Shown here piece by piece: positions 34,725 to 45,355 of a stretch of DNA of 64,000 nt. The notes under the pieces were generated by a model. The model was not told where the DNA came from. It did no database searches and worked only from the letters and a program-made list of their open reading frames with translations. The DNA is taken from contig NZ_CP023540.1 in assembly GCF_003692615.1 (NCBI RefSeq), forward strand, positions 1,240,001-1,304,000, read 5' to 3'. Within the stretch, counting starts at the first letter, position 1; the number at the start of each line of letters is the position of its first letter. Made by a program: the position numbers and the translations under genes. Origin of the DNA: Chryseobacterium sp. 6424 (GTDB lineage Bacteria > Bacteroidota > Bacteroidia > Flavobacteriales > Weeksellaceae).

Positions 34725-35665
34725 AATTTAAAGTTTTCTGTAAGCCTTTTGTCCTCATCAAGTCTTTCAATCAGTTTCTCCAAAGACTCGAACTTGATTT
34801 CATCATGCAGAAAATCGCGGAAATTTACAGAGATTTGTTTTCCGTAAATATCATCGTTGAAATTGAGGATGTAAACTTCTACTGAAAGCGAACTGCCGCC
34901 GACGGTGGGGTTGGTCCCAATGCTCAGCATTCCTTTATATTGTAAGCCATCAATGAAGACTTCAACAACATAGGCACCTTTTTTTGGTAAAAGTTTCATC
35001 GGATTCACGGCGATGTTCGCAGTGGGATAACCGATGGTCCGCCCAATCTTTTTACCGCCAATCACTTCACCCGAAACCGAGTAAACGTAACCCAGCATTT
35101 CGTTTGCAGCCTTCACGTTACCTTCTACCAACGCATTCCGGATCTGCGTGGAGCTGATGGGTTGGGTATGATAATCTACCGCCTGTACCTGCTCAACTTC
35201 AAAACCATACTCAGAAGACATTTTTTGTAAAAGATTAAAATCGCCGCTGCGGTTTTTGCCGAAAGTATGGTCGTGACCGATAATCAAATGCTTGACGTTC
35301 AGTTTATCTACCAAGACCTGTCGGATAAATTCTTCACCGGAAAGATTGCGGAACACTTCATCAAATTCTTTCAGAAAAAGATGCTGTACACCGTTTTTAT
35401 TGAGAAGATAGGTTTTTTCCTCAATCGTATTCAGCAATTTTAAATCATCACATGGGTTGAAAACCGTCCTCGGATGTGGCCAAAAGGTGAGTATAGCTGA
35501 CTCCAGACCTTTATCATGAGCAATTTCATTAAGATTTCCGATGATGGTTTGATGCCCACGGTGAACCCCATCAAACATGCCTATAGAAAGGGCTAACGGC
35601 GTGTCGGAAGAATAATCGTGAAGATTGTTGATGGTTTTCAAAAGTAGCAGTTTTTGATGCTGCAA
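34721..35665 (-). CDS. ribF: Bifunctional riboflavin kinase/FAD synthetase
   Basis: The 314-residue enzyme makes FMN and FAD from riboflavin. The N-terminal FAD-synthetase half has SIGMFDGVHRGHQ (nucleotidyltransferase motif near residue 28) and ISSTQIRNALVEGNV (about 170-185). The C-terminal riboflavin kinase half has the GKKIGRTIGYPTANI motif, GAYVVEV, MLSIGTNPTVGG and NFNDDIYG. ATG 35665 gives nine residues more than the family core; TTG 35641 (giving MKTINNLHDY) matches typical starts better, so either is possible. Its stop overlaps that of the converging MmcQ-like gene. Confidence 0.95.
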   Translation of the reverse strand: MQHQKLLLLKTINNLHDYSSDTPLALSIGMFDGVHRGHQTIIGNLNEIAHDKGLESAILTFWPHPRTVFNPCDDLKLLNTIEEKTYLLNKNGVQHLFLKEFDEVFRNLSGEEFIRQVLVDKLNVKHLIIGHDHTFGKNRSGDFNLLQKMSSEYGFEVEQVQAVDYHTQPISSTQIRNALVEGNVKAANEMLGYVYSVSGEVIGGKKIGRTIGYPTANIAVNPMKLLPKKGAYVVEVFIDGLQYKGMLSIGTNPTVGGSSLSVEVYILNFNDDIYGKQISVNFRDFLHDEIKFESLEKLIERLDEDKRLTENFKF

Positions 35666-35688
35666 ATATGATAAAAATCTTCAATTAA

Positions 35689-37254
<1,566 letters not shown>

Positions 37255-37327
37255 GAAATTTTAAATGCTAAATTTTAGATTTTAGATTAGTTTAAAATTT
37301 AAAATCTATAATCTATAATTTTAAGAA
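37255..37327. repeat. AT-rich hairpin between atpD and atpC
   Basis: Almost purely A/T sequence with an imperfect inverted repeat: TTTTAGATTTTAGATTAG on the left faces AATCTATAATCTATAATTTT on the right around TTTAAAATTT. It could form a long stem in the mRNA between the two genes, perhaps setting the beta:epsilon ratio or mRNA stability. Confidence 0.6.
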
Positions 37328-37609
37328 ATGAATATTAAAATTTTAACCCCTGAATTTGTAGCTTTCGAAGGCGAAGTAAGTTCTGTACTGCTTCCGGGCA
37401 AGAACGGAGATTTCCACATCAAGAAAGATCACGCGGCTATCGTAGCATCGCTCACAGGCGGTAAAGTAAGGGTTTATACCAACACGATACCCGAGAACTA
37501 CGAGAAGCATTTCACCAAAGAAAACACATCTGACAGTGTGTATTCAATTGAAGTGAAAAGCGGCGTGGTAGAATTCAGCAATAACAAAGGGATTATTCTC
37601 GCAGAATAA
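37328..37609 (+). CDS. atpC: F0F1 ATP synthase subunit epsilon (short form)
   Basis: The 93-residue protein contains only the N-terminal beta-sandwich domain of epsilon: MNIKILTPEFVAFEGEVSSVLLPGKNGDFHIKKDHAAIVASL, closing with VEFSNNKGIILAE. The C-terminal helical pair that inhibits ATP hydrolysis in the longer bacterial epsilon is absent. Short epsilon subunits are usual in Bacteroidota. Encoded with atpD, followed by a strong terminator. Confidence 0.95.
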   Translation: MNIKILTPEFVAFEGEVSSVLLPGKNGDFHIKKDHAAIVASLTGGKVRVYTNTIPENYEKHFTKENTSDSVYSIEVKSGVVEFSNNKGIILAE

Positions 37610-37628
37610 TTTCAGTTCAGATAAAATG

Positions 37629-37656
37629 AAATCCCGGAATCTAATTTCGGGATTTT
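37629..37656 (+). terminator. Terminator after atpC
   Basis: AAATCCCGgAA and TTTCGGGATTT form the stem, with a short loop and a run of T. Confidence 0.88.
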
Positions 37657-37697
37657 TTTATGTCTTATTTTAAAATGATTAAATTTTTCAGCCGTAT

Positions 37698-39884
37698 CTA
37701 AAGGCTCAGCACAACACCATTTTCCTTAAGCTGCTGAACAGGTTTCGAAAACCAGAACATTTCGAAATCCTCGAAATGAAGTTCGAAATCATTTTTCAGT
37801 TGCTGAAGCGTGATCTGAGTGCCTTTTTCGATCGAATAATGCTTCATCGTGTCGATAAGCCACGCGGCCACCTGACGATCGAGTTCGATTTTAAGCAAAT
37901 TCGTGTTCAGATGGAAAGTCAAAGCCGTCATTTCGCGCGACAACCCTTTTCTTGACTTGATAAAATCTTCTTTGATAGGCTCTGGGTGCAGGAATATGAC
38001 CTTTGAATTTGCTTTAAATTTAAATGTTTCTTCTTCAATTAACGAATTGTGGATAAAATCCTGATCTATAGTCGTACGCGGAATCTTAAAATCAAACCAA
38101 TCCTGCAGCGGAATTTCAAAATTGATTCCGTGCATATAGTTGAACAAAGATTTTTTCAGTCCGAAACTGAACTTGCTGTGATCAATCCCCGTACTGTCGA
38201 TGAAATCGACGTCATTATTGGCAAACATAATCTCGCGTTTCACCGGCATCACCCCGAATTCTTCCGGCTTTATCCCGATCGGTGAGTGTGCAGTCATCGC
38301 GAACTGGTGCCAGAAGCCGCTTTGCAGCACGCCCATTTCGAAAAGTTGCCTTACCATTTCAAGGGAATCCACGGTTTCTTGAACTGTTTGGGTCGGGAAG
38401 CCGTACATCAAGTAGGCATGAACCATGATTCCCGCTTCGGTAAAATTTCGGGTTACCTGAGCCACCTGCGCCACCGAAACGCCTTTATCGATGAGCTTCA
38501 GAAGTCGGTCACTGGCCACTTCAAGTCCGCCGGAAACCGCCACACACCCGGAAAGTTTAAGCAGGAAACACAAATCCCGACTAAAACTCTTTTCAAACCG
38601 GATATTGGTCCACCACGTCACCACCAGTTTCCTGCGGATGATTTCGAGTGCTACTTCGCGCATCAGCGCCGGCGGTGCGGCTTCATCCACAAAATGAAAT
38701 CCGGACTCGCCTGTTGAAGCCATCAGTTCCTCCATTCTGTTGACCAGAATTTTTGCAGCGACAGGCTCGTAAATTCGAATATAATCAAGCGAAATATCGC
38801 AGAATGTACATTTGCCCCAATAGCAGCCGTGCGCCATCGTGAGTTTGTTCCACCTGCCGTCACTCCAAAGGCTGTGCATCGGGTTTGCAATTTCGATTAC
38901 CGAAATATATCTGTCGAGCAAAAGACCGCTGTAATCCGGCGTGCCAACTTCCGCCTGGCGATAATCGGGCAGGGTGGAATCATTCAAATACACCACTTTG
39001 GAATCTTCTAAGAGGAAAGTACGTTTATACGATCTTGGACCTTCATTTTTAAGATTTTTGATCAGCAGTTCAAGCGGAAGTTCACCGTCATCCAAAGTAA
39101 TAAAATCGAAGAACTCAAAAACACGTTTATCCTTTACTTCGCGCAGTTCAGTGTTCGGAAAACCGCCACCCATAGCGGTTTTGATGTGCGGATATTTTTC
39201 TTTGATGTGTTTCGCGCAACGGAATGCAGCGTACAAATTACCCGGAAACGGCACCGAGAAACAGACCAATCCTGGATTTTCGCAGTTAAGATGACCATCC
39301 ACAATATTTAATGTCAAACGGTCAATGTAGGTCTTTGGACCGATAATTTTCTGATATAATTCGTCGAACGAATTTGCGCTTTGGCTGATACGTTCGGCAT
39401 AGCGGCTGAATCCGAAATCCGGGTCGATATTCTCAACGATATAATCTGAAAGGTCTTCAAGATAGAGCGTGGCGAGATGCTTGGCTTTGTCCTGCAAACC
39501 CATATTCCCGAAAGCATAATCAAGCTCGTCGAGCTGAGCAAAACGGGAAGCTTCGGGCAGAAAATTCATCGTGCAGATTTGCCTTGCCAACGTCGCATTT
39601 TTATTCTGAAGGAAAAGAATGACCTGATCGATAGTTCGGATATACTCGTTCCGGAGCGAAAAAATCCTTTGCGAGTTCACGGAAGCTTTTTGCAGATCGG
39701 TCGGTTGCGAGAAGACATTGGAGATTCCTTTTTTCGAGAACAATTCCAGTATCACTTCAATCCCCAAATCCATCTGATAGCTTTCAATATTCTTAGTTTT
39801 AAGAAAACCTTTGATATAAGCTGTGGCGGGATACGGCGTATTAAGCTGCGTAAACGGGGGAGTGATAAGGAGGATATTGCTCAA
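37698..39884 (-). CDS. B12-binding domain radical SAM protein
   Basis: The 728-residue protein begins with LLITPPFTQLNTPYPATAYIKGFL, the usual start of B12-binding radical SAM enzymes. The SAM/[4Fe-4S] site near residue 355 reads HGCYWGKCTFCD, a C-x4-C-x2-C spacing instead of the canonical C-x3-C-x2-C; the minus-strand codons are clear (TGC...TGT...TGC). Later AVSGGLEVASDRLLKLIDKG is typical of the TIM-barrel SAM-binding strand, and AYLMYGFPTQTVQETVDS follows. The reaction is unknown; related proteins modify sterols, hopanoids, tetrapyrroles or peptides. It is the last gene before the converging atpC. Confidence 0.88.
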   Translation of the reverse strand: MSNILLITPPFTQLNTPYPATAYIKGFLKTKNIESYQMDLGIEVILELFSKKGISNVFSQPTDLQKASVNSQRIFSLRNEYIRTIDQVILFLQNKNATLARQICTMNFLPEASRFAQLDELDYAFGNMGLQDKAKHLATLYLEDLSDYIVENIDPDFGFSRYAERISQSANSFDELYQKIIGPKTYIDRLTLNIVDGHLNCENPGLVCFSVPFPGNLYAAFRCAKHIKEKYPHIKTAMGGGFPNTELREVKDKRVFEFFDFITLDDGELPLELLIKNLKNEGPRSYKRTFLLEDSKVVYLNDSTLPDYRQAEVGTPDYSGLLLDRYISVIEIANPMHSLWSDGRWNKLTMAHGCYWGKCTFCDISLDYIRIYEPVAAKILVNRMEELMASTGESGFHFVDEAAPPALMREVALEIIRRKLVVTWWTNIRFEKSFSRDLCFLLKLSGCVAVSGGLEVASDRLLKLIDKGVSVAQVAQVTRNFTEAGIMVHAYLMYGFPTQTVQETVDSLEMVRQLFEMGVLQSGFWHQFAMTAHSPIGIKPEEFGVMPVKREIMFANNDVDFIDSTGIDHSKFSFGLKKSLFNYMHGINFEIPLQDWFDFKIPRTTIDQDFIHNSLIEEETFKFKANSKVIFLHPEPIKEDFIKSRKGLSREMTALTFHLNTNLLKIELDRQVAAWLIDTMKHYSIEKGTQITLQQLKNDFELHFEDFEMFWFSKPVQQLKENGVVLSL

Positions 39885-39959
39885 AAGTAATTTTTTGCAA
39901 ATTTATCTTAAATCTTTCAGATAAACAGGGTGCTTCAATTTTTAAAAATAATCCTGATA

Positions 39960-40826
39960 TTACTTGGTTATTGACAGGATGAACGCCGCCGCAATGCCCA
40001 ATAAGATGCCGAGTTGCTGTTTTTTGGTGAGATATTCTTTGTGATATAATTTTGAAATGGTAAGCCCGATCACCGGTTCAATAAGTCCGATGATCGCGAA
40101 CATAACAATACTGATATTGGCCAGCGCAAAATTTAAACAAAGTGTGCCCAAAGTGCCTAGAAGGATGAGCAAAAGTACCTCCTTTTTAGTCCTTGAACTG
40201 ATGGCGGAGATTTCTATTCTTTTTGGTTTAATTTGAATACAGAGCGACACTCATTACACAAACTGTAAACTCAAGTATGACGCAGAAAAGTATCGGACCT
40301 AATTTATTGATAAAAGGCACATACAAATAAGCGGCAGACCAAAAAATCTTGCATAAAATAGAGTAGATCAAACCTTTTGAGATGATGGTGGAGCGTTTCT
40401 GGCCGGCGCTGTCAACCAATGAAATACCTATCAAAACGACTATGCACATCATAATTTTCAATGGCGAGATGTCTTCATCGTACACAAAGTACGCTACCCC
40501 ATCCCTATTACCAAACCGATTTTGCCAAAGCCAATGGTTTTGGCCACAGGCGCGTGCTTCATGGATTTAAGGAAGAAAAACAAGCCAAAATAATTCACCG
40601 CACAGATACCCATCGTCTGTAGAATATCTACATAGGTAAACTTTGGGTGATTAAAAACACCGAAAAATATCAGCCCAAAATACAGCCCGGAAAAAATAAG
40701 AAAACAGCAGAAACTCCTGATGATGATGAGCGGTAAGGTACCAATTTCGTTCCGCGGGTTTTTCCATAGCACATTGGTGGTACCATACGCGATGTGGCCC
40801 AGAATAGTAAGTAAAATCCCCAGCAT
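39960..40826 (-). pseudogene. EamA (DMT) family permease, interrupted by two frameshifts
   Basis: Three consecutive minus-strand frames read as one ~289-residue DMT permease. Residues from 40826 to 40494 (MLGILLTILGHIAYGTTN...KIGLVIGMG) end at a stop in a GGGG run near 40493-40497; adding one G would continue into VAYFVYDEDISPLK. The middle part (40485-40228) ends near 40240 at ALYSN, where removing one base would join QIKPKRIEISAIS...GLIEPVIGLTISKLYHKEYL. So there is a one-base loss and a one-base gain that cancel. Ten membrane helices would be expected if repaired. Either a pseudogene or two errors; the start overlaps the previous gene's stop by one base. Confidence 0.8.
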
Positions 40827-42007
40827 TAGATTTTCTTCATATAAGTAAACTTAGTACGCGCTATAAGGATGTCGAACCGCCGTTGCAAGTCCTTCCTACG
40901 TGGGTATAAGATGCGGGCGAAGTAAACATACTTCAATTCGAAGTAAATTTTGCTGTTGAACGAAAATGTTCTCATGTTATTAAGGTCACTGGGTAAGGTC
41001 TTAAATATCGTGAGTGCCTTTTCGATATTGCCGAGATGATATTGCGTAACAGCCCAATTAAGTTTGTAAAGAAAAATATGGGCACGGAAATGCGGTGCGT
41101 CTTCAGCGAAATGTTTCAAGCATTTTTCTGAGGCAAATTCACCGAAACACAAATCGGCGTTTTCATAATCCTGCAGAATGTTGAGAATGTTCGTAACATA
41201 AGTACCGAAGATAATTTTATCTGTAAGGGTAACCTCTGGCAGATGCCGTAGTGCGATCTGCCGTTGTAGTTCGGCATTTGGCCTTTTGCTTTGCGCATCC
41301 GTACCGGTGATGTGGGTGTAGATTATTTTTGCGATAGCATAGCGTGCTTCAGGAAACGCATGAAAGTTTTCACTTTCTTCACGCATTTGTTTTACGGCTT
41401 TTTCTATTTTTGACATTAATTTTTTCGCTTCCTCTAAGCGAAGGTTTTCAGACATGAACTTCCCGAACATTATAAAGCTGTAAGCAAATACTTTCAGATG
41501 TGCTTTTGGCGAGTTATGGGCCATTTGCAGCAGTGCCGCCTGATAATTTGTATGTGCGATATTTTCGTAGGAAGGGTGCCAGGCAAGCACATATTCCAGT
41601 GCTTCATTGTTTTGTGCGAAGCGTTTGACGAACTCTTTCAGGTTCTGTGGATCAGAGATGATTTTCTCCGCGAAATAATAATTGGCAAGCTGAAAACGCG
41701 TTTCGTTATGAGAGGTACCGTGACCTTTCACACTGCCGTAATAAATATCCAACAGATCAAAATCCAAGGAATATTTTTCCCTACCTACAGTTTCGCAGAA
41801 ATGTCCGTAATTTTTATATCCAAGTCTTTGGGCAATAAGGCTGAGGGTAGAGGACCGTAATTGCGTGTCATCATTCAGTTTACCTAAAAATCTGCGTAGT
41901 GAGTTTTTAGAGATTTCTATGTTCTTTGCCAGTTCTTCAAGCCCTTTTGTAGTGGATACTGTGCTGAAATAAATTTCTTCGAATTCCTTACGTAATTTTC
42001 TTACCAT
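40826..42007 (-). CDS. HTH-domain protein with helical repeat C-terminus, function unknown
   Basis: The 393-residue cytoplasmic protein has an N-terminal helix-turn-helix-like part (about residues 18-75: KGLEELAKNIEISKNSLRRFLGKL...LSLIAQRLGYKNYGHF). The remaining ~300 residues are helical, with TPR-like patterns (LEEAKKLMSKIEKAV, YHLGNIEKALTIFKTL). No signal peptide or membrane helix. The layout suggests a flavobacterial regulator with a helical sensor or partner-binding region; the target is unknown. Directly upstream of, and overlapping, the EamA permease gene, so probably co-transcribed. Confidence 0.75.
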   Translation of the reverse strand: MVRKLRKEFEEIYFSTVSTTKGLEELAKNIEISKNSLRRFLGKLNDDTQLRSSTLSLIAQRLGYKNYGHFCETVGREKYSLDFDLLDIYYGSVKGHGTSHNETRFQLANYYFAEKIISDPQNLKEFVKRFAQNNEALEYVLAWHPSYENIAHTNYQAALLQMAHNSPKAHLKVFAYSFIMFGKFMSENLRLEEAKKLMSKIEKAVKQMREESENFHAFPEARYAIAKIIYTHITGTDAQSKRPNAELQRQIALRHLPEVTLTDKIIFGTYVTNILNILQDYENADLCFGEFASEKCLKHFAEDAPHFRAHIFLYKLNWAVTQYHLGNIEKALTIFKTLPSDLNNMRTFSFNSKIYFELKYVYFARILYPRRKDLQRRFDILIARTKFTYMKKI

Positions 42008-42026
42008 TTATGATTTAATAATTTAA

Positions 42027-42059
42027 TAAAGATAGTCCTTTTTTCACGAAATGGGCAAA
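42027..42059 (-). promoter_or_regulatory. Possible promoter of the HTH-protein gene
   Basis: On the minus strand, TTTG (42056-42059), a 21-base spacer and TATCTTTA (42027-42034) resemble the Bacteroidota promoter, with one mismatch in the -7 box. It lies 20 bases before the start codon. Confidence 0.45.
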
Positions 42060-42136
42060 TTTGGGCAAAAAACCAAACATGATTAAAGTGTAATTTTGTA
42101 CTATAAATAAGCAACAAAACACATCAACATATCAAG

Positions 42137-42173
42137 AAAAATCCGCATTCATTTTATTCGAATGCGGATTTTT
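42137..42173 (-). terminator. Terminator after rnk
   Basis: A perfect 14-base stem, AAAAATCCGCATTC and GAATGCGGATTTTT, has a nine-base loop and is symmetric, with T runs on both strands. It lies 48 bases past the rnk stop and upstream of the next minus-strand gene. Confidence 0.9.
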
Positions 42174-42220
42174 TATTCAGTATGGTCATTAGCGATTCCT
42201 TATAAAAACCCATTAATTTT

Positions 42221-42631
42221 TTAAAGGTCGAAATCACCAGCAGCTTCAGGCTGATAGATGATTTCATCAATGATGATTTTTGTCATTCCGGAAGGGACTA
42301 TCCAATCAATTTCATCGTTTACACGATAGCCAATCAGCGCCGCGGCTACAGGTGAAAAGATGGAGATTCTCTTTTCTTTGATATTTGCTTCATGCGGATA
42401 AACGATTTTAAATTCCGTAACGGTTTTGTTATTTTCGAAATGGATTTTTACCACAGAATTCATAGTCACCACGTCTGCGGGGATTTCTGAAGGTTCCACA
42501 ATTTTAGCTGAGTGTAGTTCGTTCAGCAGTCGCTCGGCATCTTCTTTCTTGATGGTATTGTTCTTTTTGGCATCTAGGATAGATTTATGTATCCGCAGCG
42601 AATCTTGTTTACTGATGATGATCTGTTTCAT
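42221..42631 (-). CDS. rnk: Regulator of nucleoside diphosphate kinase (Rnk), GreA/B C-terminal-like
   Basis: The 136-residue protein matches Rnk over its whole length: an N-terminal helical segment, then IPADVVTMNSVVKIHF, VYPHEANIKEKRISIFSPVAAALIGYRVND and the closing YQPEAAGDF. Rnk has the RNA-polymerase-binding domain of Gre factors but lacks the long coiled-coil that acts in the secondary channel, so it does not stimulate cleavage. In Pseudomonas and E. coli it affects nucleotide pools and transcription. Single gene with its own terminator. Confidence 0.93.
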   Translation of the reverse strand: MKQIIISKQDSLRIHKSILDAKKNNTIKKEDAERLLNELHSAKIVEPSEIPADVVTMNSVVKIHFENNKTVTEFKIVYPHEANIKEKRISIFSPVAAALIGYRVNDEIDWIVPSGMTKIIIDEIIYQPEAAGDFDL

Positions 42632-42666
42632 ATTTATGTTATTTATTGGTGTTTAGGAATAAAAAA

Positions 42667-42691
42667 AACCACCTGAATTTTTCAGGCGGTT
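42667..42691 (-). terminator. Terminator after the 42717 PLP enzyme gene
   Basis: AACCaCCTGAA and TTCAGGcGGTT form an 11-base stem (one mismatch) with loop TTT; an A run on the + strand gives the minus-strand T run. Confidence 0.82.
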
Positions 42692-42716
42692 ATATTTTAC
42701 TATAAGTGAAAAATTC

Positions 42717-43991
42717 TTAGGTTGCTTTAAAGGATAAACCTTCTTGTTCTACAAGTTTCTGTTCCTGTTGTTTATAAAAGCCGGATGTCAGTTTATCGTG
42801 GATCGCATCAAAGGCATCCAGCGTTTCATTAATTTCAGCATCCGTATGAGATGCGGTAGGGATTAGTCTTAGCAAAATCATCCCTTTCGGGATTACCGGA
42901 TAGATCACTACAGAAGTAAAGATGCCATAATTCTCTCGGAGGTCTTTTACAAGCAAAGTAGCCTCTACGGTAGATCCCTGCATCATTACAGGCGTCACAC
43001 AGGTATTGGTGTTACCCAGGTTGAAACCTCTTTCCTTAAGTCCGTTCTGTAATTTGTGCACGTTTTCCCAAAGTTTGGCCTTGATTTCCGGACGAGAGCG
43101 CAAAAGTTCGAGTCTTTTCAAACCACCGATGACCATTGGCATCGTCAGGGATTTTGCGAAAACCTGCGAGCGCAGATTGTATTTTAAAATTCTGATGATG
43201 TCTTTGTCTGCCGCGATGAATGCTCCAAAACCAGCCATAGATTTGGCAAAAGTAGAGAAGTACACATCAATCTGGTCCTGGCAACCCTGTTCTTCGCCAG
43301 CACCGGCACCGGTTTCACCTAAAGTACCGAAACCGTGCGCGTCATCTACCAGCAAACGGAAGTTGAATTTGGATTTCAGGTCGCATATTTCTTTGAGTTT
43401 CCCCTGCATGCCACGCATCCCGAAAACCCCTTCGGTAATCACCAGTATGCCGCCACCGTTTTCTTCAGCTACCTTGGTGGCTCTTGCCAGGTTTTTTTCA
43501 AGGCTGGCAATATCATTATGTTTAAAGGTAAAGCTTTTGCCCATATGCAGACGTACACCATCTACAATGCACGCATGAGAATCTGCGTCGTACACAATCA
43601 CATCGTGGCGTGTCACCAATGCATCGATGGTTGATACCATACCCTGATACCCGAAATTCAGTAAGTAAGCAGATTCTTTTTGAACGAACTGGGAGAGTTC
43701 ATTTTCAAGCTGTTGGTGCTGAGCGGTTTCGCCAGACATGGCTCGGGCGCCCATTGGGTAAAACATTCCGTATTCGGCAGCAGCTTTCGCATCAGCTTCT
43801 AAAACTTCCGGGTGGTTGCAAAGTCCCAAATAATCATTGGCACTCCAAAAAACCACTTCGCGCCCCTGGAACTTCATTCTCGGGCCGATAGGTCCCTCCA
43901 ACTTCGGGAATACGAAATATCCTTCTGCGTAATCGGCAAATTGCCCCAGCGGTCCTGGATTTTGTCTTAACCGTTCAAAAATATCTGTCAT
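42717..43991 (-). CDS. Alpha-oxoamine synthase-like PLP enzyme (KBL/AONS/SPT family)
   Basis: The 424-residue fold-type I PLP enzyme has FWSANDYLGLCNHPEV near residue 50, GARAMSGETAQHQQLE, the DADSHACIVDGVRL segment, the VDDAHGFGTLGETG aspartate motif and the PLP lysine in STFAKSMAGFGAF (about residue 245). Family members join an amino acid to an acyl-CoA or acyl-ACP (KBL, 8-amino-7-oxononanoate synthase, serine palmitoyltransferase). Serine palmitoyltransferase activity, the first step of sphingolipid synthesis in Bacteroidota, is a candidate but the sequence does not settle it. Length is longer than KBL (~397). Encoded separately from the next gene. Confidence 0.85.
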   Translation of the reverse strand: MTDIFERLRQNPGPLGQFADYAEGYFVFPKLEGPIGPRMKFQGREVVFWSANDYLGLCNHPEVLEADAKAAAEYGMFYPMGARAMSGETAQHQQLENELSQFVQKESAYLLNFGYQGMVSTIDALVTRHDVIVYDADSHACIVDGVRLHMGKSFTFKHNDIASLEKNLARATKVAEENGGGILVITEGVFGMRGMQGKLKEICDLKSKFNFRLLVDDAHGFGTLGETGAGAGEEQGCQDQIDVYFSTFAKSMAGFGAFIAADKDIIRILKYNLRSQVFAKSLTMPMVIGGLKRLELLRSRPEIKAKLWENVHKLQNGLKERGFNLGNTNTCVTPVMMQGSTVEATLLVKDLRENYGIFTSVVIYPVIPKGMILLRLIPTASHTDAEINETLDAFDAIHDKLTSGFYKQQEQKLVEQEGLSFKAT

Positions 43992-44054
43992 TATTTGTTA
44001 GAATTATTTAAAAATTATAAGAGTAGCAAAGTTAACAAAATTTGGCATTAAAAA

Positions 44055-44077
44055 ACCTTTTGGATGTTGCAAAAGGT
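44055..44077 (-). terminator. Terminator after the 44106 gene
   Basis: ACCTTTTG and CAAAAGGT form an eight-base stem with loop GATGTTG; a T run follows on the minus strand. Confidence 0.72.
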
Positions 44078-44105
44078 CTTTATATGGGTAATTATCAGGA
44101 TATGT

Positions 44106-45143
44106 TTATTTGATTTCCTCGGTTTTGAAAACTGCGTCGTAATTATGTACATCATTATTTGTGAAGCCCTGCTCTGACATCCAGTCATCACTGTACACTT
44201 TGGTGATATAGCGCGACCCGTGATCGGGGAAAATCGTTACCACCACATCGCTTGGTGAGAAAGCGTTCTCTTCCGCATACTGCAACAATCCCTGTACGGC
44301 TGCGCCAGTTGTATATCCGCCCATAATGGCTTCTTTAAGGGCAATCTCGCGTGTACGGTACGCGGCCATCTCATCATTTACACGAACGAATTGGTCTACT
44401 TTATCGAAAAGCAGTGCGGATGGAATCAGGTTTTTGCCCATTCCTTCAATTTGGTAGGGATGGATGTCGGTTTTATTGATCTCGCCGGTTTCATGAAAAC
44501 CTTTGAGGATAGAACCGTCCGCATCTACCCCGATTATTTTGATGTTCGGATTTTTTTCTTTCAGAAACTTCGCGGAGCCGGAAAGCGTACCGCCTGTACC
44601 GGTACAGGCGACAAGGTGTGTGATTTTACCTTGTGTCTGCTCCCAAATTTCGGGTCCCGTCGTTTGGTAGTGCGCATCAATATTCAGTTCGTTGAAGTAC
44701 TGGTTGATGTAGATGGAATTTGGGGTTTCTGAAGCGATTCTTTTGGCGACTTCATAATAAGATCGCGGATCGTCTGCGGGTACGTTTGCGGGGCAAATAT
44801 ATACGGTGGCACCCAGTGCTTTCAGGTAAGCAATTTTTTCTTTCTTTGTTTTGTCGCTTACGGCAAGGATGCATTTGTAACCTTTGATGATGCAGACCAT
44901 GGCAATAGAGAAACCGGTGTTCCCGGAAGTTGTTTCTACTACGGTAGCGCCGGGGTATAGCAAGCCCTTCTTCTCAGCGGCGTTTATGATATGTATGGCA
45001 ATTCTGTCTTTGGTAGAGTGACCTGGGTTGTAAGACTCCAGCTTGGCATATACGGTTGCAGGGATATCTTGGGTTACAGTGTGGAGTTTAACCAGCGGTG
45101 TATTGCCAATTAATCCCAGAATGTTCTCGTAAACATTAGTCAT
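44106..45143 (-). CDS. Cystathionine beta-synthase/cysteine synthase-like PLP enzyme
   Basis: The 345-residue fold-type II PLP enzyme has LIGNTPLVKLHTV, the PLP lysine in NPGHSTKDRIAI (the family norm is S-V-K-D-R; Thr replaces Val), TTSGNTGFSIAMVC, ACTGTGGTLSGSAKFL and GYTTGAAVQGLL. The ending ITKVYSDDWMSEQGF is closer to cystathionine beta-synthase than to O-acetylserine sulfhydrylase, but the C-terminal CBS domains of the eukaryotic enzyme are missing. Likely role is transsulfuration or cysteine formation. No partner gene is adjacent. Confidence 0.88.
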   Translation of the reverse strand: MTNVYENILGLIGNTPLVKLHTVTQDIPATVYAKLESYNPGHSTKDRIAIHIINAAEKKGLLYPGATVVETTSGNTGFSIAMVCIIKGYKCILAVSDKTKKEKIAYLKALGATVYICPANVPADDPRSYYEVAKRIASETPNSIYINQYFNELNIDAHYQTTGPEIWEQTQGKITHLVACTGTGGTLSGSAKFLKEKNPNIKIIGVDADGSILKGFHETGEINKTDIHPYQIEGMGKNLIPSALLFDKVDQFVRVNDEMAAYRTREIALKEAIMGGYTTGAAVQGLLQYAEENAFSPSDVVVTIFPDHGSRYITKVYSDDWMSEQGFTNNDVHNYDAVFKTEEIK

Positions 45144-45355
45144 TTTTTGTCATTTTTTTTCTCTAAAAACCGTGGGCAAAAATACTAAAAAATAAATAAC
45201 AGCACAATTTATAGCGTTTTTTCTAAATGAGGCACATTGTAATGTATGCAGGCTTTGGATAATTATTCAGGCAACAGTTCGTATCGCTGGAAAGGGATTA
45301 AATTAAGTTAAATTATACAGATAACAGCGGAAAAATCTTATTTTCGCAGGATTGA

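Noticed and set aside
42717..43991. Firm call as serine palmitoyltransferase
   Set aside because: The motifs fit the whole alpha-oxoamine synthase family; nothing in the window (no sphingolipid partner gene) decides between members.
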